DNA of 64,000 nucleotides from CAVSDF01 sp963726715 (GCA_963726715.1 CAVSDF010000005.1:248001-312000); one strand, 5' to 3'; numbered from the stretch's first letter, positions 47,627-56,686 are shown. Program-made: numbers and translations. The notes: generated from the sequence alone by a model not told the origin.

Positions 47627-48548
47627 ATGCCTGTCTCGCCTCGCCGCCTCGCCGCCGCTTCGCTCCTCGCCGCCGCCCTCGCTCCTGCCGCGATCGCGCA
47701 GCCGACGGCGGGGCCGATCTCCGTCACGACCGCCCCACCGCGCGATGGGACGCTGCCACGGCCCAGCCCGACGGCGATGGTCGGGCAGACGGTCGGGGTG
47801 ACGATGGTGACGGTGGCCTACGGACGGCCTGCCGCGCGCGGGCGCACGCTCTTCGGCACGGGGGGCATCGTGCCCGACGGCGAGGTCTGGCGCGCGGGCG
47901 CCGATGAGGCGACGACGGTCACGTTCTCGACCGATGTGCGCGTTGAGGGGCAGATGCTCGCGGCGGGCACGTACGGCCTCTTCGCCATCCCCGAGCGCGG
48001 CGCGTCGGCGTGGACGGTCGCCTTCAACCGCACGGCGCGGCAGTGGGGCGCGTTCCAGTACGACGCCGGGCAGGACGCCCTCCGCGTGCGCGTGACGGCC
48101 GAGCGCGGGATGGCGCCGCTCGACCGCTTCACCGTCGGCTTCGATGCCCTCAGCGACACCTCGGCCACGATGACGCTCGCGTGGGGCGACGTGCGTGTGC
48201 CCGTGCGCCTCAGCGCCGACACGCCTGCCGCGATTCGCGCCGCCGGAGACGCCGCCGCGCGCGCCGCCACCGACTGGCGCGCGCCGTTCCGCTACGCGCA
48301 GTACGCGCTCACCAACCGCACCATGCTCGACGCGGGCGCCGCGTGGGCCGCGCGCGCCGCCTCGCTCGAAGCCAACTACGCGACGATGCGCCTGCGCGCG
48401 CTCCTCGCCGCCGAAGTCCGGCGACCTCGCCGCCGCCGCCACCGCAGGCGAGGAGGCCCTCCGCCTCGGACGCACGCAGGCCTCTGCGCCGCAGGGCATG
48501 GCCGAGTTCGCCACCCGCGTCGCCGGATGGCGCGGCGGCACGCGCTGA
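47627..48548 (+). CDS. DUF2911 exported protein (one frameshift)
   Basis: About 306 residues. Signal peptide MPVSPRRLAAASLLAAALAP, then a DUF2911 domain: VTVAYGRPAARGRTLFG, GEVWRAGADEATTVTFSTDV, LAAGTYGLFAIPERGASAWTVAFNR, and LTLAWGDVRVPVRL-like strands near residue 185. The C-terminal helical tail is interrupted at about 48411: after ALLAAE one extra base must be skipped to continue SGDLAAAATAGEEALRLGRTQ, a TPR-like end that stops at 48548. DUF2911 proteins are common in Bacteroidota; role unknown. A CCTGTC-type terminator follows 22 bp after the stop. Confidence 0.82.
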
Positions 48549-48569
48549 CGCGGGCGGCATCCACACGCC

Positions 48570-48604
48570 AAACCTGTCGGGTCCCTCGGGCCTGACAGGT
48601 TTTT
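48570..48604 (+). terminator. Intrinsic terminator (CCTGTCGGGT dyad family)
   Basis: AAACCTGTC ... GACAGGTTT stem with inner GG/CC pairs, followed by a run of T. It begins 22 bp after the DUF2911 stop. Copy of the dispersed dyad with terminator geometry. Confidence 0.75.
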
Positions 48605-48687
48605 GCGTTGCGGCGCTCGGGAAGGCTCGTCGGTAACGAATGGGCATCGCCTCAGCCCCTCCAGGCGCCTGCGGCGGGAGGTGGCGG

Positions 48688-48695
48688 TACCTTTG
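48688..48695 (+). promoter_or_regulatory. TAnnTTTG promoter box for terC
   Basis: TACCTTTG exactly matches the Bacteroidota -7 consensus TAnnTTTG and lies 34 bp upstream of the first TerC start. No -33 TTTG found at the expected distance. Confidence 0.5.
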
Positions 48696-48729
48696 GCGCA
48701 GACCCCTCTGCCCGACCCACCAGCCGCCC

Positions 48730-49545
48730 ATGTTCGACTTCAGCTGGATCACGACGCCCGAAGGCTGGATCGCCCTCCTGACGCTGACGCTGCTCGAGAT
48801 CGTTCTCGGCATCGACAACATCGTCTTCATCTCGATCCTCGCTGGCAAGCTGCCACCCGAGGAACGCGCCCGCGGCTGGAAGCTCGGCCTGCTGCTCGCG
48901 CTCATCCCGCGCATCTTGCTGCTGCTGTTCATCCCGCTCGTGCAGGCGCTCGACCGCGTCGAGATCGTCACGTTTCTCGGCCACACGGTCACCGGCGAGG
49001 GCCTCGTGCTGCTCGCGGGTGGGCTGTTCCTGATCGGCAAGAGCGTCCACGAGATCCACGAGAAGCTCGAAGGCGAGGAAGACGCGGTGGCGGCCGCGGG
49101 CGCGCCGCGGGCGTCGTTTTCGAGCGTGATCGTGCAGATCATGCTGCTCAACGTCGTCTTCTCGCTCGATTCGGTCATCACGGCGATCGGCCTCACCGAG
49201 ATCGTGCCCATCATGATCGCCGCCGTCCTCGTCTCGACGGGCATCATGATCGTGTTCGCGGCCCGCGTGAGCGGGTTCGTCGAGAAGCACCCGACCGTCA
49301 AGGTGCTCGCGCTCTCGTTCCTGATCCTCATCGGCACCAACCTCGTCGCCGACGGACTCGGCTTCCACATCCCGAAGGGCTACACGTACTTCGCGATGGC
49401 GTTTGCGGTGCTCGTCGAGGTCGTCAACCTGCGCATCAAGCGCGCGGGCAAGAACACGGGCACGCCTGTCCACCTGCGCCACCAGCCGACCTTCGACGCC
49501 GCTGCCACGCACGGCGCTCCTCTGCCGACCCCGCCGCGCGCCTGA
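48730..49545 (+). CDS. TerC-family membrane protein 1
   Basis: Integral membrane protein of 271 residues with seven or so helices. Two TerC motifs, each with acidic residues inside the membrane: LLEIVLGIDNIVFISILAGKL in the first half and NVVFSLDSVITAIG in the second. Relatives export Mn2+ during exoenzyme metallation or in manganese detoxification, and earlier were linked to tellurite resistance. A second TerC gene follows 61 bp downstream. No yybP-type riboswitch could be recognised upstream. Start ATG at 48730, preceded by a promoter-like box. Confidence 0.93.
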   Translation: MFDFSWITTPEGWIALLTLTLLEIVLGIDNIVFISILAGKLPPEERARGWKLGLLLALIPRILLLLFIPLVQALDRVEIVTFLGHTVTGEGLVLLAGGLFLIGKSVHEIHEKLEGEEDAVAAAGAPRASFSSVIVQIMLLNVVFSLDSVITAIGLTEIVPIMIAAVLVSTGIMIVFAARVSGFVEKHPTVKVLALSFLILIGTNLVADGLGFHIPKGYTYFAMAFAVLVEVVNLRIKRAGKNTGTPVHLRHQPTFDAAATHGAPLPTPPRA

Positions 49546-49606
49546 TCCGGCCGTGCCGTCGGGGGATCGCCGCTCCTCACGTCCACTTCTTCGCCCCGCA
49601 CATCCT

Positions 49607-50446
49607 GTGGATTTTGCCTCGCTCCTCACCCCGGAGAACCTCGCCGCGCTCGTCACGCTGACCGTGATGGAGATCGTTCTCGGCATCGACAACATCGTCT
49701 TCATCTCGATCCTCGCCGGCAAGCTGCCCGCGGAGCAGCAGGCGAAGGCGCGCATGATCGGCCTCGGCCTCGCCATGTTCGGGCGCATCGCCCTCCTGCT
49801 CAGCATCTCGTGGGTGATGTCGCTCACCGACCCCATCGCGTGGCTGCCGCAGCTGCCGTTCCTCTCCACCGACCCGCACACGGCCGGCCAGCTCGGGAGC
49901 GCGCCCGCACTCCTCTCCGGGCGCGACCTGATCCTGCTCCTCGGCGGCGCCTTCCTCGTCTACAAGGCCACCCACGAGATCCACAACAAGCTCGAAGGCG
50001 ACGACGACCACGCCGACGCATCGGCGAAGCCGATGTCGTTCGGGTCGGTGATCTTCCAGATCCTGCTCCTGGATATTGTCTTCTCGCTCGACTCGGTGAT
50101 CACGGCGGTCGGGATGGCCGAGTCGGTGACGGTGATGATCATCGCCGTGGTCGTCGCCGTCGGCGTGATGATGCTGTCGGCGGGGGCCATTGCCGGCTTC
50201 ATCCAGAAGCACCCGACCGTCAAGATGCTCGCGCTCGCGTTCCTGCTGCTCATCGGGGTCACGCTCCTCGCCGAGGGCTTCGACCAGCACGTCTCGAAGG
50301 GCTACATCTACGCGGCGATGGCCTTCTCGGTGTTCGTCGAGTTCCTCAACCTGCGCTCGAAGCGCAAGAAGGGCGAGTCGGAGCCCGTCAAGCTCCGCGC
50401 GCCGCGCCTCGGCGACGCCCTCTCGCGCGCCGGGCAGGCGCCGTGA
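49607..50446 (+). CDS. TerC-family membrane protein 2
   Basis: Integral membrane protein of 279 residues, a diverged tandem paralogue of the preceding gene. It keeps VMEIVLGIDNIVFISILAGKL and DIVFSLDSVITAVG, and differs in the loop between helices 2 and 3, which is longer (SLTDPIAWLPQLPFLSTDPH). The start is a GTG at 49607 (VDFASLLTPENLAALV), chosen because it aligns with MDFSWITTPEGW-type starts in the family. Probably co-transcribed with copy 1. A hairpin terminator lies 25 bp after the stop. Confidence 0.92.
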   Translation: MDFASLLTPENLAALVTLTVMEIVLGIDNIVFISILAGKLPAEQQAKARMIGLGLAMFGRIALLLSISWVMSLTDPIAWLPQLPFLSTDPHTAGQLGSAPALLSGRDLILLLGGAFLVYKATHEIHNKLEGDDDHADASAKPMSFGSVIFQILLLDIVFSLDSVITAVGMAESVTVMIIAVVVAVGVMMLSAGAIAGFIQKHPTVKMLALAFLLLIGVTLLAEGFDQHVSKGYIYAAMAFSVFVEFLNLRSKRKKGESEPVKLRAPRLGDALSRAGQAP

Positions 50447-50470
50447 CGGGGGGCACTGCTCGGGTGGCCC

Positions 50471-50503
50471 AAACCTGTCCGGTCTCCTGGGCCTGACAGG
50501 TTT
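50471..50503 (+). terminator. Hairpin terminator (CCTGTCCGGT dyad family)
   Basis: AAACCTGTCCGGTC ... GGCCTGACAGGTTT stem with two mismatches and a short T run, 25 bp past the second TerC stop. Same family as 40055 and 48570. Confidence 0.7.
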
Positions 50504-50597
50504 CCCCGCCGCGCCCCGGTCCCTGAGCTCCCGCCCTTCGACACCCCTCGACGTCGCTCCGGGCGGGTGCTCAGCCGCCGTCCCTTCGACACCGTCC

Positions 50598-51248
50598 GTG
50601 ACCGCGCCACTCCTCGATGCCGCCTTCTTCGCCCGCCCGACGCTGACCGTCGCGCGCGATCTGCTCGGCTGCGTGCTCGTGTGCGACGACCCCGAGGCGG
50701 GACGCGTCGCCGGGCGGATCGTCGAGACGGAGGCGTACCTCGCCGACGACCCCGCCTACCACGGCTGGAAAGCCGTCGATGCGACGGGACTGGTATCGAT
50801 GACCGGGCGCACGCGCGATCTCTTCGGCGCGCCGGGCCGCGCGTACCTCTACGCCGTCTACGACCGCCACTGGATGCTCAACCTCGTCACCGAGCCCGAG
50901 GGCGTCTGCGGCTCCGTCCTCGTCCGCGCCCTCGAACCGCTCGACGGCTTGGCCGCGATGTTCGAGCGTCGACCGGCGGCGCGGCGCGCGCGCGACCTCT
51001 GCAACGGCCCCGGCAAGCTCACCGCCGCCCTCGGCCTCGACGGCAAAGCCCTCCACGGCGCCGACGTGACGGGCAATGGACCGCTTCGCGTCGAGCCGGG
51101 CGAGGCCCTCCCGTTCGCGACGACCGCCCGCATCGGCCTCACGCGCGGCGTCGATCTGCCGTACCGCTTCATCGTCCCCGGCCACCCGTGCGTCTCGCCG
51201 GGCGTACCGAGCGACGTGGCGGCTGCGCGTCGGAAGGTGCGGCGGTAG
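50598..51248 (+). CDS. DNA-3-methyladenine glycosylase (AAG/MPG family)
   Basis: Base-excision repair glycosylase of 216 residues removing alkylated purines. Family motifs: FFARPTLTVARDLLGCVLV, RIVETEAYLADDPAYHG with the catalytic Glu, MFGAPGRAYLY-like LFGAPGRAYLYAVYDRHWMLNLV, and NGPGKLTAALG. The start is a GTG at 50598 (VTAPLLDAAFFARP), chosen since the family starts shortly before the LDxxFF motif and there is no ATG at this position. Monocistronic, tail to tail with the RDD gene 16 bp away. Confidence 0.92.
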   Translation: MTAPLLDAAFFARPTLTVARDLLGCVLVCDDPEAGRVAGRIVETEAYLADDPAYHGWKAVDATGLVSMTGRTRDLFGAPGRAYLYAVYDRHWMLNLVTEPEGVCGSVLVRALEPLDGLAAMFERRPAARRARDLCNGPGKLTAALGLDGKALHGADVTGNGPLRVEPGEALPFATTARIGLTRGVDLPYRFIVPGHPCVSPGVPSDVAAARRKVRR

Positions 51249-51264
51249 GAGAGGGCAGGGCCTC

Positions 51265-51771
51265 TCAGCGGCCCTCGTCGGTGAAGAGGCCGGAGAACAT
51301 CGTCCCGCGCTGGTTCTGCCACGCGGCATCGTCGACGACGATCGTGCTGGCGATCTGGTCGTGCAGGCAGCGGTGCTCGGCGCTGAAGATGAAGAGGATG
51401 TTGACGAGTCCGTAGACGCTGCCGAGGACCGGGATCGCGGCGATGAGCACCTGCCCGACGAGGAGGCGCATCCCGAACGCCGTGCCGAGTTCGACCGGCT
51501 CGAGCGCCGGGTACGACACGATGCGCAGGCCCTGCTGCCGCTTGCCGATGGTCTGCCCGTCCTTGAGCAGGCGGATCTGCACGACGATGACGACGACAAG
51601 CCCGACGAGCATCCCGATGCCTCCAAGCGCCATCGACACGCCGGAGTCGTTTGCGACGCCCAAGCCGAACACGATCATGCCGGGCGCGATGCAGGCGAAG
51701 CTGAAGAGGTTGTCGAGGATCGACGCCACAAGACGGGAGCCGAGGTTGGAGAGCAGGGCGGGGGAGACCAT
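51265..51771 (-). CDS. RDD-family membrane protein
   Basis: 168-residue inner-membrane protein with an RDD domain: SRLVASILDNLFSFACIAPG as a first helix, the Asp of LKDGQTIGKRQQGLRIV, and the last helix AAIPVLGSVYGLVNILFIFS followed by HRCLHDQIASTIVV. The typical Arg-Asp-Asp is partly changed here (SRLVASILDN). Some RDD proteins are implicated in Na+(Li+)/H+ exchange, but most are of unknown role. Single gene, preceded by a hairpin that ends the next upstream gene. Confidence 0.86.
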   Translation of the reverse strand: MVSPALLSNLGSRLVASILDNLFSFACIAPGMIVFGLGVANDSGVSMALGGIGMLVGLVVVIVVQIRLLKDGQTIGKRQQGLRIVSYPALEPVELGTAFGMRLLVGQVLIAAIPVLGSVYGLVNILFIFSAEHRCLHDQIASTIVVDDAAWQNQRGTMFSGLFTDEGR

Positions 51772-51865
51772 CGGAGGAGGAAGGTGGGAGTCGTGGACGC
51801 GGAATGCCGCTCATGGTACGTAGCGGAGCGCGCAAGTTGCGAGAACGCCCTCCCCGAAACGCCAC

Positions 51866-51900
51866 GCGGCCCCGGCATCCACAAGGGACACCGGGGCCGC
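51866..51900 (-). terminator. GC-rich hairpin downstream of the GlsB-like gene
   Basis: GCGGCCCCGG ... CCGGGGCCGC, perfect 10 bp stem with a 15-base loop; the minus strand continues GTGGCGTTTC. Terminator-like for the gene ending at 51940; the weak T run limits certainty. Confidence 0.55.
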
Positions 51901-51912
51901 GGAGAGGCAGAA

Positions 51913-51946
51913 GCTGCCGCGATCAGGTGGCTGCCGCGATCAGGTG
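51913..51946. repeat. Tandem 17 bp duplication at a stop codon
   Basis: GCTGCCGCGATCAGGTG occurs twice in direct succession. The second copy contains the stop codon (TGA, minus strand) of the GlsB-like gene. Confidence 0.85.
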
Positions 51947-52218
51947 CGCGAGGCGCCCGCGACCTTGCCGTAGATGAACACCACGAGGATGGCGCCGAGC
52001 GCTGCCGTCAAGATGCTCCACAGGTTGATCGCGCCGTCGGTCGCGCCCGCGTCGCCGAGTCCGAGCACGTTGGCAAGGAAGCCGCCGACGAGCGCGCCGA
52101 CGATGCCGAGCACGATGGTCACGACGAGCGAGTAGTTCTGCGCGCCGGGCATGATGGCGCGGGCGAGAAATCCGGCGAGAGCGCCGAGAACGATCCAGGC
52201 GATCAGGGAGGTGATCAT
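51940..52218 (-). CDS. GlsB/YeaQ/YmgE-family membrane protein
   Basis: 92-residue membrane protein of the transglycosylase-associated family. Three hydrophobic segments: MITSLIAWIVLGALAGFLARAI, YSLVVTIVLGIVGALVGGFLANVLGL and NLWSILTAALGAILVVFIYG. The G-rich core GIVGALVGGFLA is diagnostic. Such proteins are small, stress-linked and of unknown mechanism; despite the family name, enzyme activity is not shown. The ATG at 52218 matches family length. The stop lies in a 17 bp duplication. Confidence 0.87.
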   Translation of the reverse strand: MITSLIAWIVLGALAGFLARAIMPGAQNYSLVVTIVLGIVGALVGGFLANVLGLGDAGATDGAINLWSILTAALGAILVVFIYGKVAGASRT

Positions 52219-52476
52219 GGGGGTAGGGGAGTGGGTGGGTGAGAGATGCCGAACTGGCACGGCTAGAGTAGGGCCGTTCACCGCACCCGCACAAGGGGTG
52301 GATTTGACGGTCCCGTTATCCGTTCACCCCGCATCCGTGACGATTCAGGATGCTCCGCGTCCATTCGGGCGGGGATGGAGAGCGGAGGCACCCTCTGTAA
52401 GACCTTACTCGAAAGCGCTTCCGTTTCGGGCCGTCGCTTCACCGCCAATCCCCCGGAGGGCACTCAGGCATCGGTG

Positions 52477-52484
52477 TAGCTTCC
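52477..52484 (+). promoter_or_regulatory. TANNTT promoter-like box for alaS
   Basis: TAGCTTCC, 22 bp before the alaS start. Member of the recurring set. Confidence 0.35.
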
Positions 52485-52506
52485 CGGCACTTTCCGATTT
52501 TCGTCG

Positions 52507-55433
52507 ATGCCCGCTTCGCTCTCGTCCGCCCCGTCCTCGCCCGTTCCGCACACCGCTGCGGCGCTCCGGCAGGACTTCCTCGACTTCTTCCGCGAGCGCG
52601 GCCACGCCATCGTGCCGTCGGCGCCGCTCGTGCCGCAGGCGGGCGACGCGACGCTCCTGTTCGTGAACAGTGGCATGGCGCCCTTCAAGGACGTTTTCCT
52701 CGGCACCGCTGCGGCGGTCGCGCCGCGCGTCGCCGACTCGCAGCTCTGCCTCCGCGTGAGCGGCAAGCACAACGACCTCGAAGAAGTCGGGCACGACACG
52801 TACCACCACACGCTGTTCGAAATGCTCGGCAACTGGTCGTTCGGCGACTACTTCAAAGCCGAGGCGATCCCGTGGGCGTGGGAGCTGCTGACCGAGCGCT
52901 GGGGCATGGCGCCCGATCGCCTCTACGTGACCGTCCACGGCGGCGACGCGCGGCTCGGCCTCGGGCGCGACGACGAGGCGGCGGAGATCTGGGCGGCGCA
53001 GCCCGGCCTCATCGCCGAGCACATCCTCGACGGATCGACGAAGGACAACTTCTGGATGATGGGCGACACCGGCCCGTGCGGCCCGTGCACCGAGATCCAC
53101 ATCGACCTCCGCTCCGACGACGAGCGCGCGGCGACCGATGGCGCCACGCTCGTCAACCAGGACGATCCGCGGGTGATGGAGATCTGGAACAACGTGTTCA
53201 TGCAGTACAACGCGCAGTCCGACGGCTCGCTCGTCGCGCTTCCGGCGCGCCACGTCGATACCGGGATGGGCTTCGAGCGCGTCGCGGCGGTCTTGCAGGG
53301 CAAGTCGTCGAACTACGACACCGACGTCTTCGCGCCGATCCTCGCCGCCGCCGCCGAACTGTCGCCGCGCGCCGAGATCCGCGGTTACGACGACATCGAC
53401 ACCGATCGACGAAACGGAGCGCGAGCGCATCCGCATCGCCCTCCGCGTCGTCGCCGACCACGTGCGCACGGTCGCCTTTGCCGCCGCCGACGGCGTGCTG
53501 CCCTCGAACACCGGCCGCGGCTACGTCATCCGCCGAATCCTGCGCCGCGCCGTCCGCTACGCCTACCAGACGCTCGACGTGCGCGAGCCGCTCCTCGCCC
53601 GCCTCGTGCCCGTCCTCGCCGATCACATGGGCGACGCCTACCCGCACCTGCGGGCGCAGGCCGACACCGTCGCGCGCGTCGTGCGGGGCGAGGAAGACGC
53701 GTTCCTCGAAACACTCGGCACCGGCCTGCAGGCGTTCGCGATGCTGCTTCCGCACCTGCGCGCGCTCAGCGGCGCCGCCGAGATGCCCGGCTCCGACGAC
53801 GATGCGAGCGCCCGCGCTGCCCTCATGCGCCGACGTTCGCGCGATGGACCTCGTCGGCAAGGCCTACGCCCCGACCGGCGTCGCCGCGCCCGCCGACGTC
53901 GCCGACCGCCTCTCGCAGTCCGCCGCCGAGGGCGTCGTGCCGGGCGAAATCGCCTTCCTCCTCCACGACACCTATGGCTTCCCGGTCGACCTGACGGCCC
54001 TTATGGCGCGTGAGGAAGGGTTCGGCGTCGGCACCGCCGCCTACGACGCCCTGATGGCGGCGCAGAAGACGCGCGCGCGGGCGGCAGGCAGCGCCTTCAA
54101 GGTGGACCTGAGCCAGCGCGACGACTGGACCGTCGTGCGCGAGTCCGACGACTCGGCCTTCACCGGCTACGACGCCCTGACCAGCGCCGCGCGCATCGTC
54201 GCCGGTCGGTCGGTGACGCTCGCGGGCGGCGAGACGCAGCACCAGATTCTCCTCGACGAGACGCCGTTCTACGCCGAATCCGGCGGGCAGGTCGGCGACC
54301 GCGGCGTGCTGCGCGTCGGCGATGACGAGATCGCCGTCCTCGACGTGCAGAAGCAGGGCGGGCGCATCCTCCACATCGTCGAGCGCCTCCCGCTCGACCT
54401 CGACGCGCCGGTCGAGGCCTCGGTCGACGGCGCGCGGCGCGGGCGCATCGCGCGGCATCACACGGCCACGCACCTGCTCCACGCGGGCCTGCGCGCGGTC
54501 CTCGGCACGCACGTCGCCCAGAAAGGCTCGCTCGTGGCCCCCGAGCGCCTCCGCTTCGACGTCTCGCACTACGAGCGCGTGACGCCCGAGCAGCTCCGCG
54601 AGGTCGAGCGCTACGTGAACGCCTTCGTGCAGGACAACGTGGCGCTGCAAGAGGACCGCGACGTTCCGCTCGACCTCGCCCGCCGCTCGGTCGCCGACGG
54701 TGGCAAGGGCGCGACGGCGCTCTTCGGCGAGAAGTACGGCGAGGTCGTTCGCGTCATCACGTTCGATTCGGCGCGGTCGGTCGAACTCTGCGGCGGCACC
54801 CACGTCCGCGCGACGGGCGAGATCGGGCTCGTGCGCATCGTCGCCGAGTCGTCGGTGGCGGCAGGCGTGCGGCGCATCGAAGCCGTCGCAGGCGGTGACG
54901 CGCTCGACCTGCTCTGGCGCGACCTCGACGACGCCGCGCGGGCGCGGTCGCACTTCAAGCTCCTGCCGGACGGCCTTGCGGGCGAGGTGGAGCGCCTTCT
55001 TGGCGAAACGAAGCGCCTGGAACGCGCCCTTGCCGACCAGAAGCGCGCCGCCCTCGCCGGGCGGTTGGACGACGCCGTCCGCACCGCTCAGCCCATCGGC
55101 GACGCCCTCCTCGCCTCCGCCCGCATGGACGGCGCCTCGATGGACGACCTGCGCGAACTGGCCCTCGACCTCGTGCGCCGCACCGGAGACCGCTCCATCG
55201 CCCTCCTCGGCGGCACCGACGAGACGGGCACCAAAGCCCTCCTCGCCGTCGCCGTCTCCGATGCCCTCCAGTCGACCGTCAACGCGGGCAAACTCGTCGG
55301 CGCCCTCGCCACGCGCGTGCAGGGCGGCGGCGGCGGGCGCGCGAACGTCGCCACCGCGGGCGGACGCGACCCCGGCGGCCTCGATGCGCTCTTCCGCGAT
55401 GCGCCAACCGTCGTGGGCGTGATGCTGGGGTGA
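52507..55433 (+). CDS. alaS: Alanine-tRNA ligase (two apparent frameshifts)
   Basis: Class II synthetase of about 974 residues, covering all family parts: catalytic core (LLFVNSGMAPFKDVF, TYHHTLFEMLGNWSFGDYF, DNFWMMGDTGPCGPCTEIH), editing domain (RHHTATHLLHAGLRAVLG with the HxxxH zinc pair and CGGTHV), and C-Ala/DHHA1 region (GGGGRANVATAGG). Two +1 changes are needed: near 53404, after GYDDIDT, to continue IDETERERIRIALRV; and near 53832, after ARAALMR, to continue DVRAMDLVGKAY. alaS is essential, so an intact gene is expected and sequence error is the best explanation. A TAGCTTCC box precedes it. Confidence 0.92.
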
Positions 55434-55434
55434 C

Positions 55435-55541
55435 GCCCCCTCCTGCCGCTCTGGCCCCCACCTGCCGCTGCGGTCCTAGACGGCCTCCGCGGCGGTCCTC
55501 CCCCGCAGTCGCGGGGGAGGTGCCCGAAGGGCGGAGAGGGC
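55435..55541. repeat. MITE-like element, copy 2 (minus orientation)
   Basis: 107 bp. Read on the minus strand it starts GCCCTCTCCGCCCTTCGGGC, contains CACCTCCCCCGC and GCGGGGGAGG as an inner hairpin, and ends GCGGCAGGAGGGGGC. Lies between alaS and the GGGPS gene, opposite in orientation to copy 3. Confidence 0.85.
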
Positions 55542-55667
55542 GTACGGCCACCGCACCTCCCCCCTCCCTCCGCACTCGCCGCGTCTTCCCGGCTCCGTCA
55601 CCGCAGACTTGGGCGCGCCCGGCGCCCGGTGCGTAGTTTCCCCGACCTCCGAGACCCACTGTTCGCC

Positions 55668-56471
55668 TTGCACGCCCTGACGACGTTCGACCGACTGCTG
55701 CACGTCCGCAGAGCGCGTGGCGCGGGCTTCGTGGTGCTCGTCGATCCCGACAAGCTGCCCGAATCGCGCCTCGCCGCCTTCGCCGAGCGCTGCGAGGACG
55801 CAGGTACCGACGCCTTCTTCGTCGGTGGAAGCCTCCTCGGCCCGCTCGACCTCGACGGCTACGTCCGCCGCCTCAAGGCTGCGACGACGCTTCCCGTCGT
55901 CGGATTTCCCGGCGCCGTCGCCCAGGTCGTGCCGAGCCTCGACGCCGTCCTCTACCTCAGCATCGTGTCGGGCCGCAACCCCGAGTACCTGATCGGGCAG
56001 CATTTGCAGGCCGCTGCCACGATTCGCCGGATGCGCGTCGAGCCGATCTCGACCGCCTACATGCTCGTCGAGAGCGGGGCGATGACGACGGCGCAGTACA
56101 TGTCCGGCTCGATGCCCCTCCCGCGCCGCAAGCCGGATGTGGCGGCGGCGACGGCGCTCGCGGCGGAGATGATGGGGATGCGCCTGCTCTTCACCGACGC
56201 CGGGTCGGGCGCCGAGCACGCCGTGCCCGAAGAGACCATCGCCGCGATCACCGAGACCTGCGCGGCGCCGCTCGTCGTCGGCGGCGGCCTCCGCACGGCC
56301 TCCGACGTATCGCGGCGCGTGGCGTCGGGCGCGTCGTTCGTGGTCGTCGGCACGGCCATCGAGCACCGGGGCGACGCGGGCTACATCGCCGACCTCGCCG
56401 CTGCGGCGCACGGAACGGCGGTGGCGTCGCACGTGGCCGGGCACGTGGTGGCGCCGGGCGTGGGGGCGTGA
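55668..56471 (+). CDS. Geranylgeranylglyceryl phosphate synthase (GGGPS group II)
   Basis: TIM-barrel prenyltransferase of about 267 residues joining a polyprenyl diphosphate to sn-glycerol-1-phosphate, the archaeal-type ether-lipid reaction also found in Bacteroidota. Motifs: FVVLVDPDKLPES, DAFFVGGSLLG, LPVVGFPGAVAQVVPSLDAVLYLSIVSGRNPEYLIG, the Tyr of STAYMLVES and the phosphate-binding VGGGLRTASDV with VVVGTAIEH. The start is uncertain: GTG at 55629 precedes a TAGTTTCC box (55634-55641), so I prefer TTG 55668, which fits the family N-terminus. Inverted MITE-like repeats lie on both sides of the gene. Confidence 0.87.
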   Translation: MHALTTFDRLLHVRRARGAGFVVLVDPDKLPESRLAAFAERCEDAGTDAFFVGGSLLGPLDLDGYVRRLKAATTLPVVGFPGAVAQVVPSLDAVLYLSIVSGRNPEYLIGQHLQAAATIRRMRVEPISTAYMLVESGAMTTAQYMSGSMPLPRRKPDVAAATALAAEMMGMRLLFTDAGSGAEHAVPEETIAAITETCAAPLVVGGGLRTASDVSRRVASGASFVVVGTAIEHRGDAGYIADLAAAAHGTAVASHVAGHVVAPGVGA

Positions 56472-56507
56472 TCGGGGGAAGACGGGGCAGGGAGGCGGTG
56501 GCGGTAC

Positions 56508-56617
56508 GCCCCCTCCGCCCTTTGGGCACCTCCCCCGCGGGGTCGCGGGGGAGGACCACCGCGGAGGCCGTTCCGCTTCGCGGACCTTCGGTTCAGGCCG
56601 CTGCGGCAGGAGGGGGC
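56508..56617. repeat. MITE-like element, copy 3 (plus orientation)
   Basis: 110 bp starting GCCCCCTCCGCCCTTTGGGC, with inner hairpin CCTCCCCCGCG/CGCGGGGGAGG and ending GCGGCAGGAGGGGGC. Lies 36 bp after the GGGPS stop and is inverted relative to copy 2. Confidence 0.87.
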
Positions 56618-56678
56618 AGCGCGTCCCGCCTTCACCGGGCTTTCGGCGCGCGCGGTGTCGGCGCCGGGGGCGCGGGGT

Positions 56679-56686
56679 TATCTTCG
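56679..56686 (+). promoter_or_regulatory. TANNTT promoter-like box before nuoJ
   Basis: TATCTTCG, 56 bp upstream of nuoJ; same octamer as before the VPS10-like and symporter genes. May start the nuoJ-N transcript. Confidence 0.4.

Noticed and set aside
48604..48729. Mn2+ (yybP-ykoY) riboswitch before the TerC pair
   Set aside because: I could not find the conserved loop sequences or the paired-helix layout in the 125 bp leader.
52507..55433. alaS as a pseudogene or three separate genes
   Set aside because: All domains are present without stops or lost motifs; two single-base changes restore one standard-length protein, so sequence error is preferred.
55435..56617. CRISPR-like repeat arrangement
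   Set aside because: Only dispersed copies in opposite orientations, no regular spacers and no cas genes.
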